Source of the DNA: Pinguiococcus pyrenoidosus
Taxonomy: Eukaryota; Sar; Pinguiophyceae; Pinguiochrysidales; Pinguiochrysidaceae
Direction of reading: 5' to 3'
Assembly: GCA_019677205.1 (NCBI GenBank)
Contig: JAAMXY010004953.1
Span: 1-37,824 of the forward strand
Length of the DNA stretch: 37,824 nucleotides
The notes beneath the pieces are model-generated. The model did not search any database and had not been told where the DNA came from. It saw nothing but the letters and a program-made list of their open reading frames with translations. Positions 16,845 to 24,663 of this stretch are shown piece by piece. Within the stretch, counting starts at the first letter, position 1, and the number at the start of each line of letters is the position of its first letter. The position numbers and the translations under genes are program-made.

Positions 16845-16922
16845 ATAATTTTTTATGGATCTAGAATTCCTCGAAGAAGATCTTCTTCGAGGAATTCTAG
16901 ATCCATAAAAAATTATTTATAA
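16839..16922. terminator. 84-base perfect palindrome after psaJ
   Basis: Two exact 42-base arms with no spacer, centred between 16880 and 16881 in GAAGA/TCTTC. It starts in the last psaJ codon. Unlike most others it lies between two genes on the same strand (psaJ and psbB), so it probably ends the psaF-psaJ message (inferred). Confidence 0.9.
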
Positions 16923-17001
16923 ATTTCGTAATTATTAGTTACTAATATATAATAAATGTAGTAAAAAAGTAAGAATGTAGACTAATATAAAAAAATTTAC
17001 T

Positions 17002-18531
17002 ATGGCTTTACCGTGGTATCGAGTACATACAGTAGTACTTAATGATCCAGGCCGTTTAATTGCAGTACATTTAATGCATACGGCTCTTGTAGCAGGATGG
17101 GCAGGCTCTATGGCCTTATACGAACTTGCAATTTTTGATCCTTCAGATCCAGTATTAAATCCTATGTGGCGACAAGGTATGTTTGTTATGCCATTCATGA
17201 CACGCTTAGGTGTAACAGATTCATGGGGTGGTTGGAGTATTTCTGGTGAAAGTGTTTCAAACCCTGGTTTATGGAGTTATGAAGGTGTTGCTTTAACTCA
17301 TATTGTTTTATCAGGTTTATGCTTCTTAGCTGCAATCTGGCATTGGGTTTATTGGGATTTAGAAATTTTCTGTGACCCCCGTTCTGGAGAAGTTTCTTTA
17401 GATTTACCAAAAATCTTTGGTATTCATTTATTCTTATCAGGATTACTTTGCTTTGGATTTGGAGCTTTCCACGTAACAGGTTTATTTGGTCCAGGAGTTT
17501 GGGTTTCAGATGCTTATGGTCTTACTGGAAAAGTTCAACCTGTAGCACCATCATGGGGTCCAGAAGGATTTAACCCATTTAATCCAGGTGGTATTGCTGC
17601 TCATCATATTGCAGCTGGAACGTTTGGTATTTTAGCAGGTGTTTTCCATTTAACTGTTCGTCCACCAAAGCGTCTTTACCGTGCTTTAAGAATGGGTAAT
17701 ATTGAAACTGTATTATCTAGTAGTATTTCAGCTGTATTCTTCGCTGCTTTTGTTACTTCAGGAACAATGTGGTACGGTGCTGCAACTACTCCAATTGAAT
17801 TATTTGGACCTACACGTTATCAATGGGATAGTGGTTACTTCCAACAAGAAATTGAAAGACGTGTGGAAGCAAGTTTAAATGAAGGATTATCTGAAAGTGA
17901 AGCTTGGTCAAGAATTCCAGACAAGTTAGCTTTCTACGATTACATTGGTAATAATCCTGCAAAAGGTGGTTTATTCCGTGCAGGCCCTATGGATAAAGGT
18001 GATGGTATTGCTGAAGCTTGGTTAGGCCATGCTGTATTCCGTGATTCTGAAGGTCGTGAGTTAGCAGTTCGTCGTATGCCAGCTTTCTTCGAAACATTCC
18101 CTGTTATTTTAGTTGACAAAGATGGAATTATCCGTGCAGATATCCCATTCCGACGTGCTGAGTCTAAATACAGTATTGAGCAAGTTGGTGTAACTGTTAG
18201 TTTCTATGGTGGTAAATTAAATGGTCAAACATTTAAAGATGCTCCAACAGTTAAGAAATTTGCTCGTAAGGGTCAGTTAGGTGAGATTTTTGAATTTGAT
18301 AGAACAAGTTTAGAATCTGACGGTGTATTCCGTAGTAGTCCTCGTGGTTGGTATACTTTTGGTCATGCAAACTTTGCCTTATTATTCTTCCTTGGTCACT
18401 TATGGCATGGTGCTCGAACAATCTTCCGAGATGTATTTACCGGTATTGGTCCAGAAGTAACAGATCAAGTAGAATTTGGTCGTTATTTAAAGATCGGTGA
18501 TAAGAGTACACGCCGACAAGGTGCCGTTTAA
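17002..18531 (+). CDS. psbB: Photosystem II CP47 chlorophyll apoprotein
   Basis: The core antenna protein of photosystem II, with six membrane helices binding chlorophyll a through conserved histidines. The 509-residue sequence starts [19 protein letters not shown], has the large lumenal loop between helices 5 and 6 (from about residue 255 to 445), and ends with [18 protein letters not shown]. Length is normal. It leads the psbB-psbT-(psbN)-psbH cluster found across plastids and cyanobacteria. Confidence 0.98.
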   Translation: MALPWYRVHTVVLNDPGRLIAVHLMHTALVAGWAGSMALYELAIFDPSDPVLNPMWRQGMFVMPFMTRLGVTDSWGGWSISGESVSNPGLWSYEGVALTHIVLSGLCFLAAIWHWVYWDLEIFCDPRSGEVSLDLPKIFGIHLFLSGLLCFGFGAFHVTGLFGPGVWVSDAYGLTGKVQPVAPSWGPEGFNPFNPGGIAAHHIAAGTFGILAGVFHLTVRPPKRLYRALRMGNIETVLSSSISAVFFAAFVTSGTMWYGAATTPIELFGPTRYQWDSGYFQQEIERRVEASLNEGLSESEAWSRIPDKLAFYDYIGNNPAKGGLFRAGPMDKGDGIAEAWLGHAVFRDSEGRELAVRRMPAFFETFPVILVDKDGIIRADIPFRRAESKYSIEQVGVTVSFYGGKLNGQTFKDAPTVKKFARKGQLGEIFEFDRTSLESDGVFRSSPRGWYTFGHANFALLFFLGHLWHGARTIFRDVFTGIGPEVTDQVEFGRYLKIGDKSTRRQGAV

Positions 18532-18573
18532 TTTATTGTTATTTATTAAAAAATTATTTCTTAAGGAGTAATA

Positions 18574-18672
18574 ATGGAAGCTCTTGTTTATACTTTTCTT
18601 TTAATTGGGACATTAATGGTAATTTTCTTTGCGGTTTTCTTCCGTGATCCACCTAGAATTATTAAAAAATAG
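18574..18672 (+). CDS. psbT: Photosystem II protein PsbT
   Basis: A 32-residue one-helix subunit [19 protein letters not shown], then FRDPPRI and a lysine end, the standard PsbT form. An AAGGAG sequence precedes the ATG. Second gene of the psbB cluster. Confidence 0.97.
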   Translation: MEALVYTFLLIGTLMVIFFAVFFRDPPRIIKK

Positions 18673-18694
18673 TTTAACTTTGGACATAAATAAG

Positions 18695-18724
18695 AAATGA
18701 GAATTGCTAAAGCAATTCTCATTT
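18695..18724. terminator. Hairpin between psbT and psbN
   Basis: Exact 14-base arms (18695-18708 and 18711-18724) with a two-base loop between the convergent psbT and psbN. Shorter than the other junction repeats. It would form in transcripts of either strand. Confidence 0.8.
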
Positions 18725-18749
18725 TATTAAAAAAGATAATTTAAAGAAA

Positions 18750-18881
18750 TTAATCTTCGTGCTCTTCAAAAGGATCACGTAAATTTTTTGACGCAGGTCC
18801 AAATGAACTATAGATTGAGTAGCCAGTAACACCTAATAATAGGCTTGACATAAATATAATTAGTAACGTTGCTGTTTCCAT
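18750..18881 (-). CDS. psbN: PsbN, photosystem assembly factor
   Basis: A 43-residue protein starting [17 protein letters not shown] and ending with [12 protein letters not shown], typical PsbN. It is on the strand opposite psbB, psbT and psbH, as in nearly all plastids. PsbN is needed for photosystem II repair and assembly rather than being a stable subunit. Confidence 0.97.
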   Translation of the reverse strand: METATLLIIFMSSLLLGVTGYSIYSSFGPASKNLRDPFEEHED

Positions 18882-18973
18882 AAGATATCTTATTCATTTT
18901 CTTATATATTCAATCATATAGTATATAACAAATATACAAAATAGTAAAAATATTATAAATTAAAAAATTAAAT

Positions 18974-19174
18974 ATGGCTTTACGAACTCGTTTAGGAGAT
19001 ATCCTACGCCCTTTAAATTCTGAATATGGAAAAGTTGCGCCAGGTTGGGGTACAACACCAATTATGGCTCTTTTCATGGCTTTATTTTTAGTATTTTTAT
19101 TAATTATTTTACAAATTTACAACTCTTCATTAATTATTGAAAATGTAGATGTTGACTGGAATAATGTAGGATAA
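18974..19174 (+). CDS. psbH: Photosystem II phosphoprotein PsbH
   Basis: A 66-residue one-helix subunit with [20 protein letters not shown] before the helix and [10 protein letters not shown] at the end. As in cyanobacteria and red-lineage plastids, it lacks the phosphorylated N-terminal extension of the green-lineage protein. Last gene of the psbB cluster; divergent from psbN. Confidence 0.97.
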   Translation: MALRTRLGDILRPLNSEYGKVAPGWGTTPIMALFMALFLVFLLIILQIYNSSLIIENVDVDWNNVG

Positions 19175-19187
19175 ATTAATTTATTAT

Positions 19188-19224
19188 AAAGAAATAGTTT
19201 AGCTCTTGCTTAAACTATTTCTTT
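19188..19224. terminator. Hairpin after psbH
   Basis: Exact 14-base arms (19188-19201, 19211-19224) with a nine-base loop, followed by a T-rich stretch in the plus direction. Likely the end of the psbB-psbT-psbH transcript, before trnR. Confidence 0.8.
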
Positions 19225-19250
19225 TTTGATATTATCTTTTAGAAGATAAA

Positions 19251-19324
19251 GGGCTTGTAGCTCAGTGGACTAGAGCGCGTGGCTACGAACCACGGTGTCG
19301 GGGGTTCGAATCCCTCCTAGCCCT
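19251..19324 (+). tRNA. trnR-ACG: tRNA-Arg (ACG)
   Basis: A 74-base cloverleaf with acceptor GGGCTTG/CTAGCCC, one T-T mismatch at 6:67. The anticodon stem-loop CGTGG-CTACGAA-CCACG gives ACG. The T-loop TTCGAAT is intact. Confidence 0.93.
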
Positions 19325-19357
19325 TTACTTAAAACTAATATTTGTAACAAAACTTTT

Positions 19358-19495
19358 ATGGAAAAACTACCTAAATTTTTATTTGGTTTTAACCGAGATG
19401 CTGAATTGCTTAATGGTAGAGGGGCAATGATTGCATTTATAATACTTATAGTTATTGAAATTTTTCTTGGGAAAGGAATTTTAGTTAGTTTGTAA
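19358..19495 (+). CDS. hlip: High-light-inducible protein (one-helix Cab-like protein, Ycf17)
   Basis: A 45-residue single-helix protein of the LHC/Hlip family with the chlorophyll-binding motif ELLNGRGAMIAF. Cyanobacterial Hlips bind chlorophyll and carotenoid, quench excess energy and assist photosystem assembly. The ATG at 19358 is chosen because a longer reading from 19295 would start inside tRNA-Arg. It sits in a tRNA cluster, between trnR and trnM. Confidence 0.93.
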   Translation: MEKLPKFLFGFNRDAELLNGRGAMIAFIILIVIEIFLGKGILVSL

Positions 19496-19523
19496 ATTTT
19501 AATTATACTAAAATAATTTCAAA

Positions 19524-19597
19524 GGCTCTGTAGCTCAGTTGGTTAGAGCAGGGGACTCATAAGCCCAAGGTCGCAGGTTCAAGTCCCGCCAGAGTCA
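19524..19597 (+). tRNA. trnM-CAU: tRNA-Met (CAU), elongator type
   Basis: A 74-base tRNA with acceptor GGCTCTG/CAGAGTC (one G-T pair), D-arm AGCTCAGTTGGTTAGAGC and anticodon loop CTCATAA. The anticodon stem has an imperfect 31:39 pair, and the T-stem has an A-C mismatch that, as I recall, also occurs in bacterial elongator tRNA-Met. The tRNA-Ile(CAU) alternative is less likely but not excluded. Confidence 0.88.
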
Positions 19598-19600
19598 ATT

Positions 19601-19688
19601 GGAAAGGTGGCTGAGTGGTCGAAAGCGGTAGATTGCTAATCTATTGTATACATTAAGTATACCGAGGGTTCAAATCCCTTCCTTTCCT
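19601..19688 (+). tRNA. trnS-GCU: tRNA-Ser (GCU)
   Basis: An 88-base class II tRNA with a long variable arm. The acceptor is GGAAAGG/CCTTTCC, and the anticodon loop TTGCTAA in TAGA/TCTA gives GCT. It starts only three bases after trnM. Confidence 0.95.
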
Positions 19689-19694
19689 AAACAA

Positions 19695-19730
19695 GGGAGC
19701 TGTAAGCCCCACACTTGCTAACAAGCCACC
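19695..19730 (+). promoter_or_regulatory. Structured, GC-rich segment in the rps14 leader
   Basis: Between trnS-GCU and rps14 a short stretch is much richer in G and C than other spacers here. It can form two small stem-loops: GGGAGC paired with GCCCC around TGTAA (bulged A), and CTTG/CAAG around CTAA. It may be a leader structure or a degraded RNA gene. I cannot assign it. Confidence 0.35.
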
Positions 19731-19775
19731 TTAAATATTAAACTATCAAATAAATCAAAAATTTCCAGTATTGCT

Positions 19776-20078
19776 ATGGCAAAGAAAAATATGATTGAGC
19801 GTGAAAAAAAACGCCGACATTTATATGAAAAATTTAAGCAAAAAAAAGCTCACTTAGTTGAAGAATTGAAAAAAGCTGAAGACTTTAGTGATAAATTAGA
19901 AATACAAGCAAAATTACAAAAAATTCCTCGTAATAGTGCAAGAGTTAGACTTAGAAATCGTTGTTGGAAAACTGGTCGCGGAAGAGGAGTATATAGAGAT
20001 TTTGGGTTATGTAGACATGCTCTTCGTGAGATGGCAAATGAAGGATATTTACCTGGGGTTGTAAAATCTAGTTGGTAA
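19776..20078 (+). CDS. rps14: 30S ribosomal protein S14
   Basis: A 100-residue protein with the S14 core [34 protein letters not shown] and the family C-terminus GVVKSSW. It is the long form without the zinc CxxC pairs. Its stop codon lies within the left arm of the 112-base inverted repeat facing petG. Confidence 0.97.
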   Translation: MAKKNMIEREKKRRHLYEKFKQKKAHLVEELKKAEDFSDKLEIQAKLQKIPRNSARVRLRNRCWKTGRGRGVYRDFGLCRHALREMANEGYLPGVVKSSW

Positions 20079-20184
20079 CCAATTGGAACTCTAAATATAT
20101 AAACCAGAGAGGCATTAAGAACTTATTTTAATAAGTTCTTAATGCCTCTCTGGTTTATATATTTAGAGTTCCAATTGGTTACCA
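20073..20184. terminator. 112-base inverted repeat between rps14 and petG
   Basis: Two exact 55-base arms (20073-20127 and 20130-20184) with a two-base loop. The left arm begins at the last rps14 codon (TGG TAA); the right arm contains the petG stop and last six codons. The rps14 3' flank is thus a reverse-complement copy of the petG 3' end. Confidence 0.92.
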
Positions 20185-20276
20185 CGCTTATATTGTAAAT
20201 AAGCCGCAACAAACAAACCAATTATACTAACGGGAACTAAACCTAATACAATACCTGATAATAGTGGTTCAACCAT
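20163..20276 (-). CDS. petG: Cytochrome b6f complex subunit 5 (PetG)
   Basis: A 37-residue one-helix subunit [20 protein letters not shown] with [14 protein letters not shown] at the end, typical PetG. It is needed for assembly or stability of the b6f complex. It lies downstream of psbK on the minus strand. Confidence 0.96.
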   Translation of the reverse strand: MVEPLLSGIVLGLVPVSIIGLFVAAYLQYKRGNQLEL

Positions 20277-20295
20277 AAGATAAGATTATGTTTTA

Positions 20296-20430
20296 TTAAC
20301 GGAAGCCTACAGAAGCTTGCCAAACAAAAGCTAGTAATAAGAATAAAATTGGGACTACAGGTAAAATATCTACAATAGGGCTAAAAATTTCATATGCATC
20401 CGGCAATTTTACTAAGAAGATAGATACCAT
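20296..20430 (-). CDS. psbK: Photosystem II protein PsbK
   Basis: A 44-residue precursor ending with the conserved PsbK core: [19 protein letters not shown] and [13 protein letters not shown]. The first few residues are a short leader removed from the mature protein. It is 19 bases upstream of petG and divergent from psbZ. Confidence 0.96.
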   Translation of the reverse strand: MVSIFLVKLPDAYEIFSPIVDILPVVPILFLLLAFVWQASVGFR

Positions 20431-20585
20431 ATCGTTTCTCTTTAAATTATTTAAATAAGTACAAAAATAATATATATTATATATTAGCTAGCAAATGGAA
20501 AGAAAGTTTGCTCAACTTATCAACATAATTATACTACACAAACTTCATTTTTTGTAATTTTATAAACAAACCCTGTTAAAATTAT

Positions 20586-20774
20586 ATGAATTTAGTAATT
20601 CAAGGTTTAACATTATTGTTAGTAGTTTTATCATTAGCATTAATTGTTTTAGTTCCAGTTACATTAGCAAGTCCATCAGATTGGGAAGAATCTAAAGGAA
20701 CTTTTGGTTTATTAGCTCGTGTTTGGGTTGGATTAGTTTTTTTAACAGGTTTTGTAAGCACATTTGGTGTATAA
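20586..20774 (+). CDS. psbZ: Photosystem II protein PsbZ (Ycf9)
   Basis: A 62-residue protein with two membrane helices (about residues 3-25 and 38-60) separated by the conserved loop ASPSDWEESKGTF. PsbZ stabilises the interaction of photosystem II with its antenna. Its 3' side carries two successive hairpins before rps10. Confidence 0.97.
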   Translation: MNLVIQGLTLLLVVLSLALIVLVPVTLASPSDWEESKGTFGLLARVWVGLVFLTGFVSTFGV

Positions 20775-20783
20775 TAGTGAAAT

Positions 20784-20837
20784 AGAATATTAGATTTTCA
20801 TTTTTTTTATTATAAAATAGATAAGATCTAATATTCT
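20784..20837. terminator. Hairpin after psbZ
   Basis: Exact 12-base arms (20784-20795 and 20826-20837) around a 30-base T-rich loop, just after the psbZ stop. A probable 3' end of psbZ mRNA. Confidence 0.6.
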
Positions 20838-20867
20838 TAATTAAAAAATTTTTTATAACTAAATTGA

Positions 20868-20979
20868 TTAACCTACCTTCTGGTATTATTATTACTATAA
20901 AAAAATTTTAAGATAAAAAGAATATTCTTTTTATCTTAAAATTTTTTTATAGTAATAATAATACCAGAAGGTAGGTTAA
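20868..20979. terminator. 112-base perfect palindrome at the rps10 3' end
   Basis: Two exact 56-base arms, no spacer, centred between 20923 and 20924 in GAAT/ATTC. The right arm contains the last 13 codons and stop of rps10 (from 20936). The left arm is the reverse-complement copy lying between psbZ and rps10. It probably terminates the long ribosomal-protein transcript and may block read-through from psbZ (inferred). Confidence 0.92.
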
Positions 20980-21244
20980 CCTTTAAAAAAGTATCTAAAG
21001 CTTGAGAAGAAAGGTCTGAAATATCGAAGAATTTTTTAAACTTTCTTATTTCTAAATGTTCACGAGAATCTTTGTCCACATGAGGAGAACGTAATACACA
21101 ATAACGACGGATCCTTGTAGGTAATGAAATTGGACCAATAATATTACCGTTAAGATCTGAAATTGTTTGTTTAATTTTTTCACATGAAGATGCTAAAACC
21201 TCATGATCGAAAGATTCTATTTTAATTCGAATTTTTTGATTCAT
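20936..21244 (-). CDS. rps10: 30S ribosomal protein S10
   Basis: A 102-residue protein with the S10 features GPISLPTRIRRYCVLRSPHVD and a C-terminal LPSGIIITIKKF strand. It is the last gene of the supercluster, 11 bases after tufA, the same order as in cyanobacterial str operons. Its C-terminal coding sequence forms half of the palindrome. Confidence 0.97.
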   Translation of the reverse strand: MNQKIRIKIESFDHEVLASSCEKIKQTISDLNGNIIGPISLPTRIRRYCVLRSPHVDKDSREHLEIRKFKKFFDISDLSSQALDTFLKVNLPSGIIITIKKF

Positions 21245-21255
21245 AAAATTTTTTA

Positions 21256-22485
21256 CTATGAAAGAATACTAGAAACTACACCAGCACCTACTGTTCGACC
21301 ACCTTCACGAATTGCAAAACGCATTCCATCTTCAATAGCTACAGGTGAAATTAATTCAGCTGTCATTTTGATACGATCGCCTGGCATTACCATTTCTACA
21401 TTATCACCATCATCAGATGTAAAAGCATTGATATTTCCTGTTACATCAGTAGTTCTAACATAAAATTGTGGTCTATAGCCAGCAAAGAATGGAGTATGTC
21501 TCCCACCCTCTTCTTTAGTTAAGATATATACTTCAGCTTCAAACTTTGTATGAGGTGTAATAGTTCCTGGTTGTGATAACACCATACCACGTTGAATATC
21601 TTCTTTTTGAACACCACGTAGTAAAATACCAGTATTATCTCCAGCAAATCCTTCATCTAATGTTTTTTGGAACATTTCAATACCGGTAACTGTTGTTGAG
21701 CGAGTCTCTTTAAGACCAACAATTTCAATAGTATCGCCTACTTTAACAACACCACGTTCTATACGTCCTGTTGCTACTGTACCACGACCAGTAATAGAAA
21801 AAACATCTTCAACAGCCATTAAGAAAGTTTTATCTACATCACGCTCAGGTGTTGGGATATAAGTATCTACTTCATCCATTAAAGCAAAGATTTTATCAAT
21901 CCACTTATCATCACCACGCTTTAAATCAGGATTACCAGTTACAGCTTCTAAAGCTAATAATGCAGAACCTGCTACTACAGGTATATCATCACCTGGGAAA
22001 TCATAGTTGCTAAGAAGTTCACGCACTTCTAAATCAACTAATTCTAATAATTCTTCATCATCTACTTGATCTTCTTTATTTAAGAAAACTACAATGTTTG
22101 GAACCCCTACTTGCTTTGCCAATAAAATATGTTCACGCGTTTGAGGCATAGGTCCATCAGCAGCAGATACTACTAAAATTGCACCATCCATTTGAGCTGC
22201 ACCAGTAATCATGTTCTTAACATAATCTGCGTGACCTGGACAATCTACATGAGCATAGTGGCGACTTTCAGTTTCATATTCTACATGAGCTGTATTAATT
22301 GTAATACCTCTAGCACGCTCTTCTGGAGCAGCATCGATGTCACTATAATCTTTAAAATCTGCTCCACCCGTTATTGCTAAAGTAGCTGTAATAGCTGCTG
22401 TTAAAGTAGTTTTACCATGATCAACGTGACCAATTGTACCAATATTAACGTGTGGTTTTGTACGTTCAAATTTTTCTCTTGCCAT
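21256..22485 (-). CDS. tufA: Elongation factor Tu
   Basis: The GTPase that delivers aminoacyl-tRNA to the ribosome. The 409-residue protein has GHVDHGKT at 19-26, the DCPGH switch II motif, NKED as the guanine-specificity motif (NKxD), and domains 2 and 3 ending [14 protein letters not shown] 131-base gap separates it from rps7, the largest within the cluster, so it may have its own promoter. Confidence 0.98.
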   Translation of the reverse strand: MAREKFERTKPHVNIGTIGHVDHGKTTLTAAITATLAITGGADFKDYSDIDAAPEERARGITINTAHVEYETESRHYAHVDCPGHADYVKNMITGAAQMDGAILVVSAADGPMPQTREHILLAKQVGVPNIVVFLNKEDQVDDEELLELVDLEVRELLSNYDFPGDDIPVVAGSALLALEAVTGNPDLKRGDDKWIDKIFALMDEVDTYIPTPERDVDKTFLMAVEDVFSITGRGTVATGRIERGVVKVGDTIEIVGLKETRSTTVTGIEMFQKTLDEGFAGDNTGILLRGVQKEDIQRGMVLSQPGTITPHTKFEAEVYILTKEEGGRHTPFFAGYRPQFYVRTTDVTGNINAFTSDDGDNVEMVMPGDRIKMTAELISPVAIEDGMRFAIREGGRTVGAGVVSSILS

Positions 22486-22616
22486 TTTTATAAATCTCCA
22501 ATGAAATTAAGGTTTTGAAAATATAATTTTTAAATTTAGACTTTTGGCGAATATTGATTTTATTTATTTAAATCAATTTAAATTAATAATATTAATTGCT
22601 AATAAAATTTTATAAT

Positions 22617-23087
22617 TTAATAGCGGATATGTGCAAATGCTTTATTAGCTTCAGCCATACGATGAGTTTCATCACGTCGTTTTACAGCAGCTCCTGTATT
22701 ATTTGAGGCATCAATTAATTCATTAGCAAGACGTAAAGCCATAGTTCGACCAGACCTTTTAGTAGCGGCTTGTACAATCCATCTCATACTCAAATTAGTT
22801 GCTCTATAAGAACTAACTTCTACAGGAACTTGATACGTTGAACCGCCAACCCTTTTTGATTTTACTTCTACTAAAGGTTGAACATTTCTAACTGCACTTT
22901 CAAAAATAGCTATGGGATTTTCATTACCACGTTTTTCAATAATTACAAATGCATCTTGTATAATTTTTTGAGCTAAAATCTTTTTACCGCGTCTTAATAA
23001 ACGAATTGTAAGTAAACTTACAAGTGAACTATTATAAACTGGATCAGGTTTTGGAAAAACTTTTTTATTAAAGGATCTTCTTGACAT
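22617..23087 (-). CDS. rps7: 30S ribosomal protein S7
   Basis: A 156-residue 16S rRNA-binding protein of the small-subunit head. It has the segments VEVKSKRVGGSTYQVPVEV, RSGRTMALRLANELIDA and the C-terminal RRDETHRMAEANKAFAH. It follows rps12 after 24 bases, the standard str order. The translation factor gene fusA, usual in bacteria between rps7 and tufA, is absent. Confidence 0.97.
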   Translation of the reverse strand: MSRRSFNKKVFPKPDPVYNSSLVSLLTIRLLRRGKKILAQKIIQDAFVIIEKRGNENPIAIFESAVRNVQPLVEVKSKRVGGSTYQVPVEVSSYRATNLSMRWIVQAATKRSGRTMALRLANELIDASNNTGAAVKRRDETHRMAEANKAFAHIRY

Positions 23088-23111
23088 AAATTTTATTTTT
23101 AAGCTAGTTAA

Positions 23112-23483
23112 TTATTTTGGTTTTTTTGCACCATATTTAGATCGACGCTGAGCACGATTCTTAACCCCTTCCGTATCTAATGTACCACGGATAATATGAT
23201 ATCTAACACCTGGTAAATCCTTTACACGACCACCACGGATTAAAACTACTGAGTGCTCTTGCAAATTATGACCAATTCCTGGAATGTAAGCACTTACTTC
23301 AAAGCCTGAAGTTAATCTTACCCTTGCAACTTTTCTTACTGCTGAATTTGGTTTTTTCGGTGTTGTAGTATATACTCGGGTACAAACACCTCGGCGCTGA
23401 GGACAGCTTTTTAAAGCAGGTGATTTTGTTCGATCTTTTATAGTTTTTCGACCAAAACGTAATAATTGTTGTGTTGTTGGCAT
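23112..23483 (-). CDS. rps12: 30S ribosomal protein S12
   Basis: A 123-residue decoding-centre protein starting [16 protein letters not shown], with [20 protein letters not shown] and the [13 protein letters not shown] loop. It is one continuous exon, unlike the trans-spliced green-lineage gene. It lies between rpl31 and rps7. Confidence 0.98.
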   Translation of the reverse strand: MPTTQQLLRFGRKTIKDRTKSPALKSCPQRRGVCTRVYTTTPKKPNSAVRKVARVRLTSGFEVSAYIPGIGHNLQEHSVVLIRGGRVKDLPGVRYHIIRGTLDTEGVKNRAQRRSKYGAKKPK

Positions 23484-23495
23484 AATAAATAAATC

Positions 23496-23702
23496 TTATT
23501 TTTTAACATTATATTTTTTCTTAAAACGATCTACACGGCCTTCCGTATCTAACATTTTTTGTGAACCAGTATAAAAGGGATGATTTCCCGACCAGATATC
23601 AACATACATTTCTTCTTGCGTACTAGGAACTGTCATAACTTGTTTTCCATCACAATAGATTTTAGTTTCTTTGTACCATTTAGGGTGAATATCTTTTTTC
23701 AT
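23496..23702 (-). CDS. rpl31: 50S ribosomal protein L31
   Basis: A 68-residue protein beginning [20 protein letters not shown] and containing [13 protein letters not shown] with a C-terminal DRFKKKYN. It lacks the zinc-binding Cys set of some bacterial L31 proteins, as is usual in plastids. It lies between rps9 and rps12. Confidence 0.96.
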   Translation of the reverse strand: MKKDIHPKWYKETKIYCDGKQVMTVPSTQEEMYVDIWSGNHPFYTGSQKMLDTEGRVDRFKKKYNVKK

Positions 23703-23730
23703 TGTATTATGAGTTTTATAAATTTAATGA

Positions 23731-24183
23731 TTAACGTTTAGAGAATTGTGAAGCTTTTCTTGCTTTCTTTAAACCGTATTTTTTTCGCTCTTTAATTCTA
23801 GAATCACGAGTTAATAAACTTTGTTGCTTAAGAATAGTTCTATTTTCTTTATTTAAGCTAGCAAAAGCTTTTGATATTGCTAACTGAATTGCTTCAGCCT
23901 GGCCTTTTAATCCACCACCATTTACTCGTAAAATTATATCATGTTCGTTTTCAGAATCAAGGAAATTGAAAGGATATGTAACTTTATTTACTAAACTACT
24001 ATTATATTGAAAATAGTCATCTAATAATTTTCCATTTACAATAATTTGGCCTTGTCCTCGATATGCACTTAATAATGCAGTTGCGCATTTTCTCTTTCCA
24101 ATTGTTTTAAAAACAAGATCGGAATTTGAATAATTATTTTCATTATTAGCTATAATATTATTTTCTATTCCATTAATGGTCAT
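23731..24183 (-). CDS. rps9: 30S ribosomal protein S9
   Basis: A 150-residue protein with the S9 core GKRKCATALLSAYRGQGQI, VNGGGLKGQAEAIQLAISKA and the conserved tail RKKYGLKKARKASQFSKR, whose last residues reach the P-site tRNA. The N-terminal 27 or so residues are rich in Asn and poorly conserved. Confidence 0.96.
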   Translation of the reverse strand: MTINGIENNIIANNENNYSNSDLVFKTIGKRKCATALLSAYRGQGQIIVNGKLLDDYFQYNSSLVNKVTYPFNFLDSENEHDIILRVNGGGLKGQAEAIQLAISKAFASLNKENRTILKQQSLLTRDSRIKERKKYGLKKARKASQFSKR

Positions 24184-24198
24184 AATACTTTTAAATTA

Positions 24199-24636
24199 TT
24201 AAATTTCTAGTTTTATAGGATTTTGAACTTCATGAGGATGCAATGAGCCTGAGTAAACTTTTAACTTACGATACATTTCTCGGCCAAGAGGTCCTTTTGG
24301 GAGCATCCCTTTAACAGCCTTTTCTAGAATTCGTTCAGGCAGTCGATTTTGTAGTTCAAAAAAAGTTTCGGTTTTCATTCCACCGGGTCTTCCAGAATGA
24401 CGGCGATAAAGCTTTTTATTCTTTTTTTGGCCTGTAACCTGGATCTTTTCCGCATTAATGATAATAACATAATTTCCACAGTCTAAAAAAGGTGTATATG
24501 TATTTTCATTTTTACCCATTAAAATTTTTGAAATCTCAGAGGCAACACGGCCTAGAATTTGAGATTCTGCATCTATTAAATACCAGGTTTTCTGTTGCTT
24601 AGATGGTGTTGGTAAATAACTATCTTTTGTTTGCAT
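24199..24636 (-). CDS. rpl13: 50S ribosomal protein L13
   Basis: A 145-residue early-assembly 23S rRNA protein with [39 protein letters not shown] and [21 protein letters not shown]. It pairs with rps9 downstream, as in bacteria. Confidence 0.97.
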   Translation of the reverse strand: MQTKDSYLPTPSKQQKTWYLIDAESQILGRVASEISKILMGKNENTYTPFLDCGNYVIIINAEKIQVTGQKKNKKLYRRHSGRPGGMKTETFFELQNRLPERILEKAVKGMLPKGPLGREMYRKLKVYSGSLHPHEVQNPIKLEI

Positions 24637-24663
24637 ATTTATACTTTAAATTTTTAAATAACT

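Noticed and set aside
16935-17410. Minus-strand frames overlapping the psbB start
   Set aside because: They are antisense shadows of psbB with no recognisable product.
19295-19357. Upstream extension of the hlip frame
   Set aside because: The longer reading begins inside tRNA-Arg and adds residues unlike the Hlip family; the ATG at 19358 fits.
19524-19597. trnM as a pseudogene because of stem mismatches
   Set aside because: The T-stem A-C mismatch is, as I recall, also found in bacterial elongator tRNA-Met, and the acceptor and D arms are intact.
2198-20979. Long inverted repeats as transposon ends or a CRISPR-like array
   Set aside because: Each repeat has a different sequence, there is no transposase and no regular direct repeat; they coincide with gene ends.
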